Source: Microvirga tunisiensis (GTDB taxonomy: Bacteria; Pseudomonadota; Alphaproteobacteria; Rhizobiales; Beijerinckiaceae). From it: a stretch of 43,322 nucleotides of DNA. The stretch is taken from contig NZ_VOSK01000036.1 in assembly GCF_009296175.1 (NCBI RefSeq), forward strand, positions 1 through 43,322, in the 5' to 3' direction. Below the pieces are notes generated by a model. It was not told the origin of the DNA. It did not search any database and saw nothing but the letters and a program-made list of their open reading frames with translations. Position 1 is the first letter of the stretch. Each line of letters begins with the position of its first letter. Both the position numbers and the translations under genes were made by a program. This document shows, one piece after another, positions 8,144 to 16,877 of this stretch.

Positions 8144-9625
8144 TCAGCGCGGTACGAAATTATTTCTAGGCGGAGTGGCCGCAGTGGAAATCATGATGCT
8201 CTTGGTCTCAAGGAACTCATTGATAGCCTCGATTCCATATTCACGTCCGATGCCAGAGCGTTTCATGCCTCCTACTGGCATCATGTAGCTGTAGGTCCGG
8301 TAGGTGTTTCCCCAGACGGTGCCGGCGTGAAGTGCCTTTGACACGCGCACCATGCGGCCGATATCCCGCGTCCAAACCCCCGCTGCTAGCCCATAGGCGA
8401 TTTGGTTGCCAAGTGCGATCGCCTCGGCTTCGTCTTCGAACCCGATGAGAGACAGGATCGGGCCGAACACCTCTTCCTGAGCGATCCTCATGTTGTTAGA
8501 GACATCGGTAAAGATCGTGGGCTCGATGAAATGTCCCCCTTGGATGCCCGGTCCCTCAGCAGGCTTGCCGCCATGGATTAGGCGTGCGCCCTCGGCCCGG
8601 GCAACGTCGATATACTCCAAAACTTTGTTGTACTGCGGCGTAGTGGAAAGCGGGCCCATCTGCGTCGCCGCGTCCATAGGATCGCCCATCTTGATCGATC
8701 GTGTCGCTTCTAAGAGGCGTTGAGTGAACTCCTGCTTGATCGAGTTCTGCACCAGAAGCCGCGACCCGGCTGTGCACATCTGCCCGGCAGCGCCGAAGAT
8801 GCCCGAGATCGCACCCCCGATTGCCGCATCCAGATCTGCGTCCTCAAATACGATGTTTGGCGATTTGCCGCCAAGCTCCATCGCCACACGCTTCATGTGC
8901 CGGGCAGCTGCCTCATAAATACGGGTGCCCGTCACGTCCGAGCCGGTGAAGGTGATCTGCGCGACGTCAGGATGTTCGACAAGCGCCGGCCCGACATCGC
9001 CGCCGTACCCCGAAATGACATTGATGACTCCGTCGGGAAGCCCAGCCTCCTTCGTCAGCGCGGCAAACTCGAGCGAACTGACAGAGGAGAATTCGGATGG
9101 CTTGAGCACCACGGCGCAACCGGCTGCCAAGGCAGGTGCACATTTGAGGGCAAAGAAGTTGAGTGGCGAGTTCCAGGCCGTGATTGCCAGAACAACACCG
9201 ACAGGCTCGCGCAGCGTGAAGCCGAGCATGTCGGGCTTCTCTATCGGCATCACCGAGCCTTCGATTTTGTCCGCTAAACCTGCATAATAGCGCCAATAGT
9301 CAGAGGCAAATTTTAGCTGACCGCGCATTTCGGCCATCAGCTTTCCATTATCGCGGACTTCGAGTTCTGCTAGTCGGTCGACATGCGTCAAGAGCAGGTC
9401 GCCGATCTTCCCGATAATCCGGCCACGTTCCGACGCGGTAAGCTTCGACCAGGGGCCGGTTGTCATGGCGCGCTTGGCTGCTGCCACCGCCAAGTTGGCA
9501 TCCGCCACATTTCCCGCTGGGATCCGTGCCCAGACCTCACCGCGATAGGGGTCGATCGTGTCGATCCATTCGCCACTCTCCGGAGCCCTGAATTCTCCGG
9601 CGATCCAATGTGAGTATGTTTGCAT
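8144..9625 (-). CDS. Aldehyde dehydrogenase family protein
   Basis: A 493-residue NAD(P)-dependent aldehyde dehydrogenase. It has TAWNSPLN (149-156), LKPSE (174-178), the general base Glu250 in MELGGKSPNIVF, the nucleophile Cys284 in GQMCTAGSR and EEVFGPILS near the C-terminus. It oxidises an aldehyde to the carboxylate in the cytoplasm. A GGAG lies just before the ATG at 9625. It sits 341 nt after tctA of system 2 on the same strand and 217 nt before the SDR, an alcohol-to-aldehyde-to-acid pair attached to a transporter. It is one of three intact ALDHs in the window, each clearly different in sequence. Confidence 0.92.
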   Translation of the reverse strand: MQTYSHWIAGEFRAPESGEWIDTIDPYRGEVWARIPAGNVADANLAVAAAKRAMTTGPWSKLTASERGRIIGKIGDLLLTHVDRLAELEVRDNGKLMAEMRGQLKFASDYWRYYAGLADKIEGSVMPIEKPDMLGFTLREPVGVVLAITAWNSPLNFFALKCAPALAAGCAVVLKPSEFSSVSSLEFAALTKEAGLPDGVINVISGYGGDVGPALVEHPDVAQITFTGSDVTGTRIYEAAARHMKRVAMELGGKSPNIVFEDADLDAAIGGAISGIFGAAGQMCTAGSRLLVQNSIKQEFTQRLLEATRSIKMGDPMDAATQMGPLSTTPQYNKVLEYIDVARAEGARLIHGGKPAEGPGIQGGHFIEPTIFTDVSNNMRIAQEEVFGPILSLIGFEDEAEAIALGNQIAYGLAAGVWTRDIGRMVRVSKALHAGTVWGNTYRTYSYMMPVGGMKRSGIGREYGIEAINEFLETKSIMISTAATPPRNNFVPR

Positions 9626-9966
9626 GGTTTCTCCACAACAGTTTATGGCGTGCCACGATCGGTGACGTGGGGCGGCGTATTGAGTAATGGCCTAAGGTTC
9701 ACGCGAATTGACGGGTATAGTCAAGAGTTTTCTCACTTGGTGGGATTTCTTGTAGATCAAAATGCTGCGATTTGTGAAAGAATGAAATTCCACAGAAAGC
9801 CACCGGCTCAGCTCGATAGACTTCACGTAGGTCACTTGACCTGTGTCTGAACGGCGTTCTCCCTGAATTAAGACGAACTCGCGATGGAGGGCTACAGCCG
9901 CCAGTTTGGATATGTGTACGACGACGCAGACTAATGTGTTCCGGCAAGTCCCAGTCGTTCCAACGA
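9626..9966. other. Gap between tctA (system 2) and ALDH, with a 14-bp palindrome
   Basis: No coding signal is seen in these 341 nt on either strand. The perfect dyad AGGTCA-CT-TGACCT lies at 9829-9842, about 205-217 bp upstream of the ALDH start. It could be an operator for an internal promoter serving the ALDH and SDR genes. No repressor gene lies next to it. Confidence 0.45.
9829..9842. promoter_or_regulatory. Palindrome AGGTCACTTGACCT, possible operator
   Basis: A perfect 6-2-6 inverted repeat in a non-coding gap upstream of the ALDH-SDR pair. It differs from the GTATAG-N7-CTATAC motif, so if it is real a different regulator would bind. The function is an inference from position only. Confidence 0.3.
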
Positions 9967-11460
9967 CTACTCCTGCAAAGCAGCGTCCTTGTTGCGACGC
10001 AGCACCGGCAGCAACATCACGATCAAAAAAATCAACGCGATGCCCAGCAGAACCGCGCTGACAGGACGCTCCAAAAATACCATCGGGTCGCCACGGGAAA
10101 TTACCATGGTCCGTTTGAGGTACTCTTCGAGCATTGGGCCAAGAACGAATCCTATTAGTAAAGGCGCCGGTTCGCACTTCACTTTATACAGGAGATATCC
10201 AACGAACCCGAAGAAAGCGGCTAGGAAGACATTGAAAACTGAGTAATTGATTGAATAGACGCCGATTGCGCAAAAAACAATAATCGACGGATAGAGAAAC
10301 CGATACGGCACACGAAGCAGTGATGCCCATATTCCTATGAGTGGTAGGTTGATGATTAGCAACATCAAGTTGCCAACCCACATGCTTGCGATCAATCCCC
10401 AAAAAAGCTGCGGCTGCGCCTGCATAACGTTCGGCCCAGGTTGAATGCCGTGTATCATCAAGCCGCCGATCATCAGAGCCATCACCGCATTGGCGGGAAT
10501 ACCCAGCGTAAGCATTGGAATAAAGGACGTTTGCGAAGCTGCGTTATTCGCACTCTCCGGTCCTGCAACGCCTTCGATGGCGCCGGTGCCGAACTCTCGC
10601 CGGAACTTCGAAACGCGCTGCTCAATCATGTATGATGCGAACGTTGACAACGCCAATCCTCCTCCTGGCAGGATTCCGAGAAGCGACCCAACAACCGTGC
10701 CGCGCAGAACAGATGGCGTCGCTCTCCTAAACTCCTCCTTCGTCAACATCAGGCTTCCGACTTTTGCTATGCTTCCACTGCGGATTTCCGGGTTCTCCAA
10801 GTTTCTTACGATCTCGGCCAGGCCAAATATACCCATGGCAACAGCAACAAAGTCGACCCCTTCCAACAGTCCGAAGAACCCGAGACTAAAGCGTGTTTGC
10901 CCACTTTGAATATCTGTGCCCACGAGACCTAGCGCGACGCCCAATGTCAACATTGCCAGGGATTTGAAAATATTTCCTGGAACGAGAACAGTAGCGACCA
11001 AAAGTCCGAGTAAAATTAGAGAGAAGTATTCGGCAGGTCCAAAGGTAAGGGCGACAGAGGTAAGAGCAGGGCCCGAAGCTGCAACCACTACGGTTGCAAC
11101 GGTACCTGCAAAGAAGGAACCCAACGCAGCTGTCGCGAGAGCGGCCCCTGCACGACCTTGCAGGGCCATTTTGTGACCTTCAAGCGTTGTAACAACCGCC
11201 GTCACCTCTCCAGGCAAGTTGAGCAAAATTGCCGAGGTCGAGCCTCCGTATTGTGCACCATAGTAGATGCCGGCCAGCATAATAAGCGCTGTAGTTGGAT
11301 CTAGCGAGAAGGTCAGCGGGAGAAGCAACGCAATTGTCGCAAGTGGCCCAACACCCGGTAGGACTCCGATGGCTGTTCCGACGGTGCAACCAATGAATGC
11401 GAAAGCAAGATTGTGAAATGATAGAGCGACGGAGAGGCCGTACGTGATGTTATCGAGCAT
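9967..11460 (-). CDS. tctA: Tripartite tricarboxylate transporter large permease subunit, system 2
   Basis: A 497-residue polytopic membrane protein with the TctA loops GVLPGVGP (32-39) and GILPGGG, plus YYGAQYGGSTSAILLNLPGE and GPESANNA. It is the channel of the second TTT system. The start at 11460 is preceded by GAGAGG, and its neighbour tctB ends 9 bases upstream. It is more diverged from the other two TctA proteins than they are from each other (EFGTGAIEGVAGPE versus RGAVEGVAAPE), so system 2 is a separate lineage rather than a recent copy. Confidence 0.93.
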   Translation of the reverse strand: MLDNITYGLSVALSFHNLAFAFIGCTVGTAIGVLPGVGPLATIALLLPLTFSLDPTTALIMLAGIYYGAQYGGSTSAILLNLPGEVTAVVTTLEGHKMALQGRAGAALATAALGSFFAGTVATVVVAASGPALTSVALTFGPAEYFSLILLGLLVATVLVPGNIFKSLAMLTLGVALGLVGTDIQSGQTRFSLGFFGLLEGVDFVAVAMGIFGLAEIVRNLENPEIRSGSIAKVGSLMLTKEEFRRATPSVLRGTVVGSLLGILPGGGLALSTFASYMIEQRVSKFRREFGTGAIEGVAGPESANNAASQTSFIPMLTLGIPANAVMALMIGGLMIHGIQPGPNVMQAQPQLFWGLIASMWVGNLMLLIINLPLIGIWASLLRVPYRFLYPSIIVFCAIGVYSINYSVFNVFLAAFFGFVGYLLYKVKCEPAPLLIGFVLGPMLEEYLKRTMVISRGDPMVFLERPVSAVLLGIALIFLIVMLLPVLRRNKDAALQE

Positions 11461-11469
11461 GTTTGCCTC

Positions 11470-11964
11470 TCACCCTTCCATGAGCGCTGGTGGCAAGAAT
11501 GAAACGTTCAGACCAAGGCCATAGATAAAGATGAGCCAACAAATCGCGACCAATGACACCGTGAGCACGACTATTCCCTTGATGGTTTGTGAACGGTCTG
11601 CCAAGCTACTGACGACTACGACTGTAGCGACCGAGAGCGCTAATCCCACTTCTTCAAGCAAGACACCGAATGAAGCCATGGCTCCAAGAATAAGGACGAG
11701 TTCGCGCCAGGCCCACCGTCCGAGAGGATCTGGTGCGTTCCTTAGCGCCCCGATGATGATGATAATTCCTAAGAAGCCTAAGAGCGAAAATACAAGCATT
11801 GGCATGTAGCCCGGGCCCATCTGGGCGGCGGAACCAAGCGTGTATTCGCGATTCAGAAAAAGCCCTACAATTGCGGTCGCAGTCAGAAAGATCCCTGCCG
11901 CAAGGTCTCTCGCATTTGTTCTGCTGGATGAACGTCGTGTATGATGCTTAAATTGCATTGTCAT
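11470..11964 (-). CDS. tctB: Tripartite tricarboxylate transporter small permease subunit, system 2
   Basis: With the ATG at 11964 the product has 164 residues, starting MTMQFKHHTRRSSSRTNARD. Four hydrophobic helices follow, with the TctB marker QMGPGYMPML between helices 1 and 2. The frame is open for another 69 codons upstream, but those residues are basic and unlike any TctB N-terminus, so the later start is preferred. The ribosome-binding site (GGTGG) is weak. It lies 600 nt downstream of tctC2, an unusually large gap for a TTT operon, so the two may be transcribed separately. Confidence 0.82.
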   Translation of the reverse strand: MTMQFKHHTRRSSSRTNARDLAAGIFLTATAIVGLFLNREYTLGSAAQMGPGYMPMLVFSLLGFLGIIIIIGALRNAPDPLGRWAWRELVLILGAMASFGVLLEEVGLALSVATVVVVSSLADRSQTIKGIVVLTVSLVAICWLIFIYGLGLNVSFLPPALMEG

Positions 11965-12564
11965 GCCACCATTGTCTGAGCTCTTAATGAGGCGGGCGTT
12001 GTTCATCAATTGAATCGCAGCGAGCGAGAACGAAGGTACTAGGCGTTCCAACTGGAACCGTGGCAACGTCCATCTGACGAGCAGGTCCCGCACAGCGAAA
12101 CCAAGGTCTTTGCCCAGGATGCGCTCCTTCGTGGGCTGTGGGCATGAGCCGCCCCTCGTGGGCTGATCCACAGCCAGATAGCCACTCCGCGCTGAGTGAG
12201 ATGTAGTCCCCAGTCATTTGCAACAGATTGCCTCGTCCCGCGGCATTCACGTCAGCACTAGGACTCACGTCCTTATCGTGCCTTGTCGGAGGCATTCTGT
12301 GCCTAACACATCCTGGAGAGGAGCAAACTATATGAGCCAGCGCGGCCCTCTGGAGTGGATTGAGTCCACCGATCCAACTTCTCTCGTGCAGGTTAACAGT
12401 GATCCTTTCGATAAAAAGCCCACATTGCTGCACGATTGTATTCCTCTGGTGATTGGAGTGCGCAGAGGACTGGCGGCACTCTTGGCAAATCGAACCGCAT
12501 CAATCTGCGGCCCGACTTGCGGTTACCCATCTCTCTCGGGACCAGCTTACTGTCTCGTGGCGGT
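11965..12564. other. 600-nt gap inside TTT system 2, no recognisable gene
   Basis: Between tctC2 and tctB2 there is no frame whose product resembles a known family on either strand. A 78-codon plus-strand frame (12332-12568) has a GGAGAGGAG upstream, but its product is featureless and it runs into the tctC2 end. The gap may contain an internal promoter or the eroded remains of an inserted gene. Confidence 0.4.
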
Positions 12565-13542
12565 TTAGTTTTCGAGTCGAATGTTGTTTTCAGCGACGAT
12601 GGTCCGATAGCGGTCGGCCTCACTATGGAGGAACTGCTTAAGATCATCTCCGGTAAGGATTTCAGTTTGGAACGAGAGAGGCGTAAAACGTTCCTGAAAT
12701 TTCGTCGATTTCACACCAGCTATGATTGCATCTGCGAGTTTGTTGACGATCTCTGGTTTGACGCCTGCCGGCGCAACGAAGCTGTACCAAACACGCGAAT
12801 TGATGTTGGGAAAGCCGAGTTCGGCCATTGTTGGCACATCGGGAAGGTTCGAGGCGCGAACAGGGGAAGTTACTGCGAGTACGCGTAGATTTGGATCATC
12901 TTTGAGGATAGCGGCTTCTCGCGCCGAGGCACAAATCATCTGGGTGAAGCCGCCGATCAACGCCTGAATTCCTTCAGGATTATTCTTGTAGGAAACGTGA
13001 ACGCCCTTCCCACCCACCGCCTTAAGGAACATTGTGGAGGTGATATGCCCAACTGTGCCGACGCCGCCACTTGCAAAGGTGACGCCCTGTCCCGAGCGAG
13101 CGGTGGCCATCAAGTTGTCGAGGCTTGTGATTCCTGCCTTTGCAGACACAATGAGTGCTAGAGGATAACTGCCAATCTTAACTATCGGCGCAAAACTGTC
13201 GAGCGTATACTGGAGATTGGAGCGCAGGGCGGTTTGAACTACGACCGGGGTGACCAGACAAAATATTGTATAGCCGTCGGGTCGAGAGGAAGCGACGGCA
13301 GTTGCCGCAAGTGTCATTGAACCACCGGGACGATTCTCGACGACAACCGGTTGCCCGAGTCCTCCGGTCATGGTCTCGGCCAGCCACCGGCTTAAGGTGT
13401 CATCGTCACCACCGGGTGCATTGCCGATATTGATAGCAATCGGACGTGCAGGCCACTTGCTTTGACTATGTGAAATACTGGGCAACAGTCCCAAAGACGC
13501 TACAGTGCTCGCGCCAAGCAGAACATTCCTTCTGGAGATCAT
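12565..13542 (-). CDS. tctC: Tripartite tricarboxylate transporter substrate-binding protein (Bug/TctC family), system 2
   Basis: A 325-residue binding protein when started at the ATG at 13542, which has GGGAGGAG a few bases upstream. A start 76 codons earlier is possible in frame but lacks a signal peptide. The N-terminus MISRRNVLLGASTVASLG has an S-R-R-x-V-L twin-arginine motif, so Tat export is likely, unlike the Sec-type TctC proteins of systems 1 and 3. Bug features follow: PIAINIGNAPGGDDD, VVVENRPGGSM, PDGYTIF. The binding loop NAPGGDD replaces the usual F-x-PGG-x-x-D, suggesting a different ligand. Ligand unknown. Confidence 0.9.
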   Translation of the reverse strand: MISRRNVLLGASTVASLGLLPSISHSQSKWPARPIAINIGNAPGGDDDTLSRWLAETMTGGLGQPVVVENRPGGSMTLAATAVASSRPDGYTIFCLVTPVVVQTALRSNLQYTLDSFAPIVKIGSYPLALIVSAKAGITSLDNLMATARSGQGVTFASGGVGTVGHITSTMFLKAVGGKGVHVSYKNNPEGIQALIGGFTQMICASAREAAILKDDPNLRVLAVTSPVRASNLPDVPTMAELGFPNINSRVWYSFVAPAGVKPEIVNKLADAIIAGVKSTKFQERFTPLSFQTEILTGDDLKQFLHSEADRYRTIVAENNIRLEN

Positions 13543-14031
13543 TTTTGCTCCTCCCGTTTGTAACACGTGGCCCAGCTTTATCTCGTCGCTCCCACTCACC
13601 TGCCGTGACTTTCCAGACATCGAGCGAGCTAAGGAGAGTTGGGGTTGGCTATCTGGGTATTTTCGCCTGACATCCTTCGTTTCTGCACATTTCTCCCTTG
13701 TGCGTATGCACGCACCCGACCGGCGGCTCGGGAGAACTTGCATTTGATCCTGCATACCTCGCACAAACATATGCTGTGCCCGGGCTTGTTTGTGCGGAAA
13801 TGGCCTCAGTCCGGCATCAACTCAATCATAGAAACCATAAAATCCCACACTGTGCAACTGGTTTCAAAAGGGACGTGGGTCGGGAATCTTCGTTGCTCCA
13901 CTTGGAACGTAGAGAGTTAGCTGCAACCTGGAACGGCTTTATATGAAAGCCTCCATGGGTTAGGAACGGTCTCTATGTAATAAAATTTCGAAAGGAGCGT
14001 TCACTCCTATAGTCGAGGTGGTTGCGACCGG
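13543..14031. other. Intergenic region upstream of TTT system 2
   Basis: This 489-nt stretch has no convincing gene on either strand. It contains a perfect 6-4-6 dyad at 13700-13715, about 160 bp upstream of the tctC2 ATG, and an AT-rich section around 13970-13990. I find no copy of the GTATAG-N7-CTATAC motif here, so TTT system 2 is probably outside that regulon. Confidence 0.5.
13700..13715. promoter_or_regulatory. Palindrome GTGCGT-N4-ACGCAC, possible operator of TTT system 2
   Basis: A perfect 6-bp inverted repeat with a 4-bp centre lies in the leader region of tctC2. The geometry would suit a dimeric GntR- or IclR-type repressor, but no such gene is in the window and the assignment is positional only. 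Confidence 0.3.
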
Positions 14032-14460
14032 TTAAGGTATAAAGCGATGGTCCGAGATGACCTCGAGCCCGGCCCTGGTCAGAGCCGCGATCTTGTCGGG
14101 GTTGTTGGTCATGAGGGGTCCCTGGCGGCGCCCAGCTCCTTGAGCATCACGGCGGCGGAATCGAAGCGGCGCTGGTCGGCGTCGAAGCCCAGCATCTCGT
14201 CGGCATCGTAGGTGTCGTAGCCCTGCGACTGGAGCCTGTAGGCCCCCGCGTTCCTCCTGATCGAGATAGAGCAGGATGCCTCCCTCGCCCGAGGCCATGA
14301 AGCGCACCGTCTCACGCAACTGGTCGCCGCAATCGCCTTTCGGGCTGCCCAAGAGATCGCCCGTGAGACAAGGCGGAGTGCAGCCGCACGGTCACGGGCT
14401 TCGAGAAATCCGGCTTGCCGCCGATGGCGAACGCCAGTTGCCCATCGTTCATCAAATCTG
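14032..14460 (-). pseudogene. ribA: ribA (GTP cyclohydrolase II) fragment, multiply frameshifted
   Basis: Minus-strand pieces in three frames line up with GTP cyclohydrolase II, which opens GTP in riboflavin synthesis. In order they are [57 protein letters not shown], then (after a loss of the GRGIGL region) [20 protein letters not shown], and finally [19 protein letters not shown]. At least three frameshifts and one small deletion are needed to join them, so no enzyme is made. The zinc-ligand region (C..GD..GD-CGD) is only partly kept. The fragment lies directly downstream of the IS481-family transposase. A functional ribA must exist elsewhere in the genome. Confidence 0.85.
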
Positions 14461-14524
14461 GAGTCCACGCCGCCCTTCTTAGAAAGCAGCACTGAATCCC
14501 ATATAAGGTGATCTAGGCACTTTT

Positions 14525-15640
14525 TGTCCACACGACCTAGCTGTCTGGATGCGAGACCTCCTTGGCGCGAGCGACGACCCTGAGGGCCGGCGGCAACGCG
14601 TCTGAATCGGGCGGCTTGTAGCGGCGGTTGGCGAGCTTCGGCTCGGCAGCCAGGCGGCTTCGCACAACCTCATCCGGGGATCGCCCCTTGAGCACGCGTT
14701 GACGTCTCCTGTTATAGGCCTGATTGAAGCCCTTGAGCAGCGTCTCGAGGTCCCGATGGCTATAGATCGTAATGCCGAGCACCTCGCGCTGTACCCGGCC
14801 GTTGAAGCGCTCCACGAGACCATTGGTCTGCGGCGTGTAGGGCTTGGTTTTTCGATGCTGCACTTTCAGCTTGCGGCAGGCCTCTTCAAAGCCGTCGGCG
14901 GTGAAGCAGGATCCCCGATCCGTCAGCACGTGCGTGATCTTGAAGGGGAACGCGCGCACCGCCTCTTTCAGGAAAGCGACCGCGCTGGTGGCCAGCTCGT
15001 CGTCCTTGACCGCCAGGTGCACCCAGCGGGAGCAGCGGTCGATGGCCACATACAGGAAGCGCTTGCGGCGCTCGCCATCGGCGGTCTGCAGCTTGGGCAA
15101 GTGCTTGATGTCGATGTGGATGAAGCCGAGATCGTAATCCTTGAACGTGCCGCTCCGGCGCTGGCGGTGCTGCGCCGGTGGCAGGCGGCCGAGCCCCTCC
15201 GCCTTGAGGATGCGGTAGACGGCATCGCGGTTGAGATGCGGCAGGAAGTGCGTGACGATGAAGGTCAGATCGTCGAGCGGAAAGCCGGTGGCCTGCCGCA
15301 GGGCGCAGACGATCGCTCGCTCTTCCTCGGTCGCTTTCCAGGGCAGCTTGTGCGGCCGGCTGCTATGGTCCTGGCAGTCCTGTGCTCCGCGCTTGCGCCA
15401 TTTGCGGATGGTCTCGGTGCTCACGCTGAAGCGCTGGGCCAGCACGCCGGTGGGCTCGCGCGAGCGGGCGATCTCCTGGCGGACAGCGGGGGTGGTACGG
15501 GCTTGCGGATGAAGGGAGTGCATCACGTCCTCCTGCGGTGAGAAGCTCGGCGTCGCAGGCCGTCAAAGCGCCACGTATACTCCTCAATTGCGCAACGCAC
15601 CTGATCCCAACAACGTTCCGCCACCAAACAGCTAGATCGT
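14525..15640 (-). mobile_element. IS481-family insertion sequence, about 1.1 kb
   Basis: The element contains one intact transposase gene (14537-15526). Candidate terminal inverted repeats are 14532-14548 and 15624-15640: read in the same direction, ccagacagctaggtcgt and ccaaacagctagatcgt match at 15 of 17 positions. The left copy extends to a TGT at 14525, as IS481-family ends often do. The right copy includes the stop codon of the neighbouring SDR, and the left copy includes the transposase stop. The exact ends are uncertain by several bases, and no target duplication was recognised. Confidence 0.6.
14537..15526 (-). CDS. IS481-family transposase
   Basis: A 329-residue protein, intact. An N-terminal helix-turn-helix ([19 protein letters not shown], residues 28-46) is followed by a region typical of IS481 ([19 protein letters not shown]). 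The rve integrase core has Asp139 in HIDIKHLP, Asp203 in LTDRGSCF and Glu239 in [11 protein letters not shown]. All three catalytic residues are present, so this is the only transposase in the window that looks able to work. The ATG at 15526 is the second of two adjacent possible starts (MMHSL). Confidence 0.9.
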   Translation of the reverse strand: MMHSLHPQARTTPAVRQEIARSREPTGVLAQRFSVSTETIRKWRKRGAQDCQDHSSRPHKLPWKATEEERAIVCALRQATGFPLDDLTFIVTHFLPHLNRDAVYRILKAEGLGRLPPAQHRQRRSGTFKDYDLGFIHIDIKHLPKLQTADGERRKRFLYVAIDRCSRWVHLAVKDDELATSAVAFLKEAVRAFPFKITHVLTDRGSCFTADGFEEACRKLKVQHRKTKPYTPQTNGLVERFNGRVQREVLGITIYSHRDLETLLKGFNQAYNRRRQRVLKGRSPDEVVRSRLAAEPKLANRRYKPPDSDALPPALRVVARAKEVSHPDS

Positions 15641-16393
15641 TGCCAGCCCGCCATCAACCGGCAAGCATATTCCTGTAACATTAGACGCCTTTTCCGACGC
15701 TAAGAAAAGCCCTGCGTTGGCGATGTCATCGACCGAAAGGAATTGTCCCAGAGGGATCCTACTCAAGAAATTCCTTTTGTTCTCTTCGAAATCGCCTTTC
15801 TTGAGTGAAGCTTCTGTCATATCCGTCCACACGGCCCACGGGGCAATGGAATTGACCCTTATGTTGTATTTCCCGAGGTAAACAGCCAGATTTCTTACAA
15901 GCATTACAACGCCTGCTTTGGAGACCGAGTAGCTAATTGAACCCAGGGGCGAGGGTCTCATTCCTGAAACCGAAGAGGTAAAAATTATGCTTCCACCACC
16001 GGCGCCCTTCAAATGGGGGACTACTAATTTCGTTCCGAACACAGCGGCCTTAAGGTTTATCGCCATGACCCTGTCATAATCTTCTTCGGTAAGCTGCTCA
16101 ATGTTGCTTTGGTTGGCTATGCCTGCGTTGTGCCAGAAAACGTTGATCTTGCCATACGTTTCTATAGTAAATTGAACCATCCTATCCAGATCTTGCATAG
16201 AGGTCACATCAGTAGTGATGAAGGAAGCGATGCCGCCCGCTTCTCTTATTGCAGCTACTACCTTTTCACCTTGTTCGGCGTTTATATCAGCTATTACTAC
16301 TCTCGATCCCTCTTTCGCGAAAAGGCGAGCTACTCCTTCTCCTATTCCGGCCGAACCACCAACGAGCAAGGTAACCTTATCTTTAAGCTGCAT
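15632..16393 (-). CDS. SDR-family NAD(P)-dependent oxidoreductase at the end of the liv unit
   Basis: A 253-residue classical SDR. The cofactor loop G-G-S-A-G-I-G is at residues 12-18, NAG is in WHNAGIANQ, the active-site serine is in FTSSVSG, and the pair is Tyr155/Lys159 (YSVSK). The start at 16393 is chosen because GGAG lies six bases upstream; an ATG at 16405 has no such site. The TAG stop lies within the candidate right inverted repeat of the IS481 element, so the last residues (LATI) may have been altered by that insertion, although the family ending PVDGG is intact. It lies on the same strand as the liv genes, 480 nt beyond livF. Confidence 0.88.
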   Translation of the reverse strand: MQLKDKVTLLVGGSAGIGEGVARLFAKEGSRVVIADINAEQGEKVVAAIREAGGIASFITTDVTSMQDLDRMVQFTIETYGKINVFWHNAGIANQSNIEQLTEEDYDRVMAINLKAAVFGTKLVVPHLKGAGGGSIIFTSSVSGMRPSPLGSISYSVSKAGVVMLVRNLAVYLGKYNIRVNSIAPWAVWTDMTEASLKKGDFEENKRNFLSRIPLGQFLSVDDIANAGLFLASEKASNVTGICLPVDGGLATI

Positions 16394-16511
16394 TACAATC
16401 TCCATACTTCGTCGTGCTACATAGGCGTCAAGAAGCTGTTTCAGGAAATGTTGGGCATTAATCTCAGGCCCCCATCCGAGTCTGAGCCCGATCATTAGGT
16501 CTTGAGGCTGT

Positions 16512-16877
16512 TCAGGTGAGACATGGCGCAGCGCACCGGCTCATCGGGCAATTCGATATGATCAAAGCGGACGATAATCGCAGGCAACATCGCCTCGCCA
16601 ATACACCCGTGATCATGTGAATCAACTTCTCCTTGGAGGCTGTGCTTAGGGCACGCGGCCAAGTTCGGGTTGCAGCGCTCAGCCGGGCGCACCTCAGGCG
16701 AAACAAGGAGATGCTCAGGGCCCGAGTTACTGTCTTCACGTTCGCATAATGGCGAACGCCACCGGTATTGTTCTTGACGAGAGGCATTCCGCGTGCACGC
16801 GACATAGCGTCTTGCGTAAGGTCGCACCGCGCCGGTTCGCCGTCCCGTTGTGGATCTGACAGGCGATCGTGGCTCAT
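16512..16877 (-). CDS. Unrecognised 121-codon frame coupled to livF
   Basis: The frame begins at an ATG that overlaps the livF stop by four bases (ATGA), the arrangement expected of the next gene in the operon. The product (MSHDRLSDPQRDGEPAR...) resembles nothing I know and is rich in Arg, Ser and Cys, as out-of-frame translations are. Another frame in the same stretch (ending MLPAIIVRFDHIELPDEP) looks more protein-like. One explanation is a frameshifted remnant gene between livF and the SDR; another is chance. Low confidence that any protein is made. Confidence 0.2.
   Translation of the reverse strand: MSHDRLSDPQRDGEPARCDLTQDAMSRARGMPLVKNNTGGVRHYANVKTVTRALSISLFRLRCARLSAATRTWPRALSTASKEKLIHMITGVLARRCCLRLSSALIISNCPMSRCAAPCLT

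Noticed and set aside
12332..12568. A 78-codon plus-strand frame with GGAGAGGAG upstream
   Set aside because: The ribosome-binding site is good, but the product has no recognisable features and its end overlaps the tctC2 3' end on the other strand.
14699..15541. A 280-codon plus-strand frame
   Set aside because: It is the antisense shadow of the IS481 transposase, which has a complete DDE triad on the minus strand.
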